NCBI GenBank assembly: GCA_005778045.1
Contig: SXKQ01000088.1
Coordinates: forward strand, 1-17,252
Source: Planctomycetia bacterium
GTDB taxonomy: Bacteria > Planctomycetota > UBA1135 > GCA-002686595
DNA: 17,252 nucleotides
Direction of reading: 5' to 3'
A program made the translations under genes and the position numbers. Below are positions 14,552-17,252 of this stretch, one piece after another. How positions within the stretch are numbered: the stretch's first letter is position 1; every line of letters begins with the position of its first letter. The notes beneath the pieces were generated by a model, which saw nothing but the letters and a program-made list of their open reading frames with translations, was not told the DNA's origin and did not search any database.

Positions 14552-16252
14552 ATGCCCCAACTCTTCCCCGGCTCGAGCCAAGCTCGACGGCGGCTCGCTG
14601 CCGTAGCCTTGCTGGCGCTTGTCGCGGGAAGCTGCAAGAGCGCCCAAGACCAGCGAGCGGACGCCGACCGCGCAGCCTACGAGATCCTCGAAGAGCGCCG
14701 GCTCGAGCTGGCGCTCGGGGAGAAAGACTTTTCCATCGAGCCGCCGATGGACAGCCTGCGGCAGCGGCTCCTGCGTGGAGAGAGCGTGGAGCGGCTGGGA
14801 GTCTCGCAGTTCCTCGACATCGCTGCCGAGAACAGCCGCGACTACCAGCGCCGCAAGGAGAGCCTGTACCTCGCCGCGCTCGATCTCACGCTCGAACGGT
14901 TCCGCTTCGCGCTGCAGTACGACGGCACCTTCGGGGCGCTGGTCAGCGGCGACGGGGCCGGCGCGGGCGATGTCGACGGCAGCGCCGGGGCGGCTTTCTC
15001 GCGGCTGCTCGGTACGGGCGCCTCGATCATCGCCGACATGGGGCTCTCGATGTCGCGCTCGGTCTCGACCGGCGACAGCTGGGAGCTCGCTGGCGCACCG
15101 TTCCTGAGCATCTCCCAGCCGCTCATGCGCGGGTTCGGCGAGCGCATCGTGCGCGAGCCGCTAACCCAGGGCGAGCGCAACGTCGTCTACGAGATCCGTG
15201 ACTTCGAGCGCTTCCGGCGCACCTTCGCGGTCGACGTGATCAACCGCTACTTCCAGCTCCTGCGCACGGCCGACCAAGTGCGCAACGAGAAGCTGAACAT
15301 GGACAACCTGACCGTGCTGCGCGAGCGCAACGAGGCGCTCGCCAACGCGGGCCGGTTGTCGGACATCCAGGCGGACCAGGCGCGGCAGGACGAGCTCCGC
15401 AGCCAGAACCGGCTGATCTCGGCGCAGGAGCGCTACGGCACCGCGCTCGACGACTTCAAGGTCTTCCTCGGGCTCCCGGTCCAAGTGGCCATCGAGATCG
15501 ACCAAGACGAGCTGTACGCACTCGTGATCGACGAGAGCCTGACGGTCGGCGAGGGTGAGGCCTTGCCGGCCGCACTGCAGCGACGGCTGGACTACATGAC
15601 AGTGCTCGACCAGCTGGTCGACTCCGAGCGCAAGCTCAACATCGCCGCCGACGCGCTGCGCACGCGCATCACCGTGACGGGTACCGGCTCGGCGAGCTCG
15701 ACCCCGAACCAGCCCTTCGAGTACTCGAAGAACGATCTATCTTGGACACTGCGAGCCGACATCGACCTGCCGCTGCAGCTCGTCGCCGAGCGCAATGCCT
15801 ACCGTGCCGCGATCATCAACGTCGAGCGCGCGCGCCGCAGCGCGGAAGAATTCGCCGACCGGATCACGGCTGACCTGCGAGCCAGCCTGCGACAGGCGCT
15901 CACGCGTCGTCAGTCGGTCGAGATTCAGGCCGGCGCGGTGGTCCTCAACGAGCGCCGCATCGAGAGCGCGACTCTCAACTTGCAGGCCGGACGCGCGAGC
16001 ACGCGTGACATCCTCGAAGCCCAGCAGGCGCTGGTCGACGCGCGCAACTCCCTGACGAGCGCCCGCGTCGACTACTATCTGTCGCAGCTCTCACTGTGGC
16101 GCGACATGGAGCTGCTGCGCGTCGAGGCGCAGGGCCTGCGCTTCGCGCGTGAGGGCCTCGCTGTCGCCCCAGAGGCAAACGTGCCTGCAGTCGTCCCCCA
16201 AGAATCGAACACGGAAGCCGCTGGTCCCGCCGGCTCGCAGGAGACGCAATGA
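14552..16252 (+). CDS. TolC-family outer membrane efflux protein
   Basis: This 566-residue protein has an N-terminal signal ending in LVAGSC, with Cys28 a possible lipidation site (lipobox imperfect), as in many NodT/OprM-type channels. The duplicated TolC plan is visible: long charged helices at about 85-122 and 215-305, SISQPLMRGFGERI (187-200) typical of a strand/turn segment, then a second half with AGRASTRDILEAQQALVDARNS (about 479-500), the characteristic second-repeat helix. TolC proteins form trimeric outer-membrane channels with periplasmic helical barrels. The ATG at 14552 was chosen because it gives a signal peptide; a TTG at 14444 does not. Its stop overlaps the start of the adaptor gene (ATGA, 16249-16252), so the pair probably builds one tripartite exporter. 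Confidence 0.92.
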   Translation: MPQLFPGSSQARRRLAAVALLALVAGSCKSAQDQRADADRAAYEILEERRLELALGEKDFSIEPPMDSLRQRLLRGESVERLGVSQFLDIAAENSRDYQRRKESLYLAALDLTLERFRFALQYDGTFGALVSGDGAGAGDVDGSAGAAFSRLLGTGASIIADMGLSMSRSVSTGDSWELAGAPFLSISQPLMRGFGERIVREPLTQGERNVVYEIRDFERFRRTFAVDVINRYFQLLRTADQVRNEKLNMDNLTVLRERNEALANAGRLSDIQADQARQDELRSQNRLISAQERYGTALDDFKVFLGLPVQVAIEIDQDELYALVIDESLTVGEGEALPAALQRRLDYMTVLDQLVDSERKLNIAADALRTRITVTGTGSASSTPNQPFEYSKNDLSWTLRADIDLPLQLVAERNAYRAAIINVERARRSAEEFADRITADLRASLRQALTRRQSVEIQAGAVVLNERRIESATLNLQAGRASTRDILEAQQALVDARNSLTSARVDYYLSQLSLWRDMELLRVEAQGLRFAREGLAVAPEANVPAVVPQESNTEAAGPAGSQETQ

Positions 16253-17252
16253 AGAACGGTCAGGCTGGAATCAAGGCGCTGCCGCTCGCGATCGCGGTGG
16301 CCGTCGCAGGTGGGCTCGTGTGGTGGGCGCTCTCGCGCTCTAGCTCAAGTGCTGCCGAGGAGTCCTCGAAGATCCGCGGGGCCCCGGTCCAGAAGGGTCC
16401 GCTGCGCATCAGCGTGATCGAGCGCGGCAACCTCAGGGCAGCGGATGCGGTCAGCATCAAGAGCGAGATCGAGGGCAACAGCACGATCCTGTGGATCATT
16501 TCCGAGGGCAGCGTCGTCAACGACGGCGACCTGCTCGTCGAACTCGACACTGCGCAGCAGGTCGACAAGCGCCTGCAGCAGGAAATCTCGGTGCGCAACG
16601 CGGACGCGGCGCTCGTCAAGTCGACCAAGAATTACGAGATCCAGCAGAGCCAGAACGACAGCGACATCAAGAAGGCCGAGCAGAAGCTGCTCTTCGCGCA
16701 GAAGGACCTCGAGAAGTTCGACGCCGATCAGGGTGAGCGCACCAATCAGCTTGCCAAGGCCCAAGAGCAGATCACGCTCGCCGAGGAGCAGTTCAAGCAG
16801 GCTGAGACCAAGCTCAACTGGTCGCGGGAGCTGTTTGACAAGGGCTTCCTCACCAAGACGGAACTCGATGCCGACGACCTCGCGCTCAAGCGTGCGGGTA
16901 TCCAGCGGGAAGCAGCCAAGCGCGACCTCTCGCTGCTCGAGCGCTACCAGCTGGAGCGCGAGCGTATCGAGTTGCAGAGCGGCCTCGACGAGGCGTACCG
17001 CGAGCTCGAGCGCGTCAAGCTGCAGGCCGCGGCCAAGCTGGTCGACTTCGAGTCCGACATGCGCACGCGCTCGGCCCAGTTGAAGCTCGAGCAGGAGAAG
17101 CTCGACAAGCTCGTGTCGCAGATCTCGAAGGCCAAGATCTTTGCGCCGCGCGGCGGCATGGTGGTCTACGCGCAGCTCGAGCAGAACCGCATGGGCCAGA
17201 GCCAGCCGATCCAAGAGGGCACGCAGGTCCGCGAGCGGCAAGAGATCATCAC
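16249..17252 (+). CDS. HlyD/MacA-type periplasmic adaptor, 3' end outside window
   Basis: The first 334 residues are present and the frame is open at the window edge. One N-terminal membrane segment (about residues 10-28) is followed by half of a lipoyl/barrel-sandwich motif (VSIKSEIEGNSTILWI and GSVVNDGDLLVELD, about 68-100). A long highly charged coiled coil follows (about 102-290), then the second lipoyl half begins (AKIFAPRGGMVVY near 295). This is the plan of membrane-fusion proteins that link an inner-membrane transporter to a TolC channel. The coiled coil is long, which would suit type I secretion or MacA-like systems. The 4-base overlap with the TolC-like gene supports a joint exporter. 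The energising subunit (ABC or RND) should lie just beyond 17252; the substrate cannot be inferred. Confidence 0.9.
   Translation, partial: MKNGQAGIKALPLAIAVAVAGGLVWWALSRSSSSAAEESSKIRGAPVQKGPLRISVIERGNLRAADAVSIKSEIEGNSTILWIISEGSVVNDGDLLVELDTAQQVDKRLQQEISVRNADAALVKSTKNYEIQQSQNDSDIKKAEQKLLFAQKDLEKFDADQGERTNQLAKAQEQITLAEEQFKQAETKLNWSRELFDKGFLTKTELDADDLALKRAGIQREAAKRDLSLLERYQLERERIELQSGLDEAYRELERVKLQAAAKLVDFESDMRTRSAQLKLEQEKLDKLVSQISKAKIFAPRGGMVVYAQLEQNRMGQSQPIQEGTQVRERQEII

Noticed and set aside
13028..14647. 539-codon minus-strand open frame opposite the transporter end and the secreted protein
   Set aside because: It spans gene boundaries and has shadow-like composition; there is no start context or motif.

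Overview
This window is very GC-rich and densely coded. It reads like a stretch of chromosome from a Gram-negative, free-living bacterium. Most likely this is a Planctomycetota-type organism, though that is an inference from style rather than a marker gene. The supporting signs are twin prepilin-like proteins, a very large SbsA-Ig/glycine-rich lipoprotein, a futalosine-pathway-like deaminase, few clear Shine-Dalgarno sequences, and a TolC/HlyD export pair. I see no rRNA or tRNA gene, CRISPR array, insertion sequence or prophage gene.

Layout. (1) 1-1844: a 20-bp GC hairpin, a leader hairpin, and two paralogous type IV pilin-like genes in tandem with a 13-bp hairpin between them. (2) 1852-3548, minus strand: a HEAT-like lipoprotein gene and a TatD nuclease gene, joined by a 4-base stop/start overlap and convergent with the pilins. 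(3) 3549-3917: a 369-bp divergent spacer with a dyad centred on CACTATAGTG. (4) 3918-7448: a 1176-residue lipoprotein with two SbsA-type Ig domains and a glycine-rich C-terminal half. (5) 7522-10589: an amidohydrolase gene, then a DHH phosphoesterase and a calcineurin-like phosphoesterase overlapping by ATGA. (6) 10615-11514, minus strand: proline dehydrogenase, convergent with group 5; its stop codon pairs with the neighbour's stop codon in a shared hairpin. (7) 11581-13495: cutA and a DASS (SLC13) transporter overlapping by GTGA; the transporter frame is broken by one missing base near 12480. (8) 13595-14383: an unrecognised secreted protein. (9) 14552-17252: a TolC-family outer-membrane protein overlapping by ATGA a HlyD-type adaptor, which runs off the window.

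How it fits together. Much of the coding capacity faces the cell surface: pilins, the large lipoprotein, an outer-membrane channel and its adaptor. The rest is housekeeping: DNA and nucleotide turnover, proline catabolism, metal tolerance and anion uptake. Four gene pairs use the same 4-base overlap, which suggests translational coupling. I did not find a clearly novel multi-gene defence or biosynthetic system. The most unusual items are the cysteine pattern in the twin pilins, the hairpins around them, the large glycine-rich lipoprotein, the transporter frameshift, the shared divergent promoter before cutA, and a substrate-site change in proline dehydrogenase.
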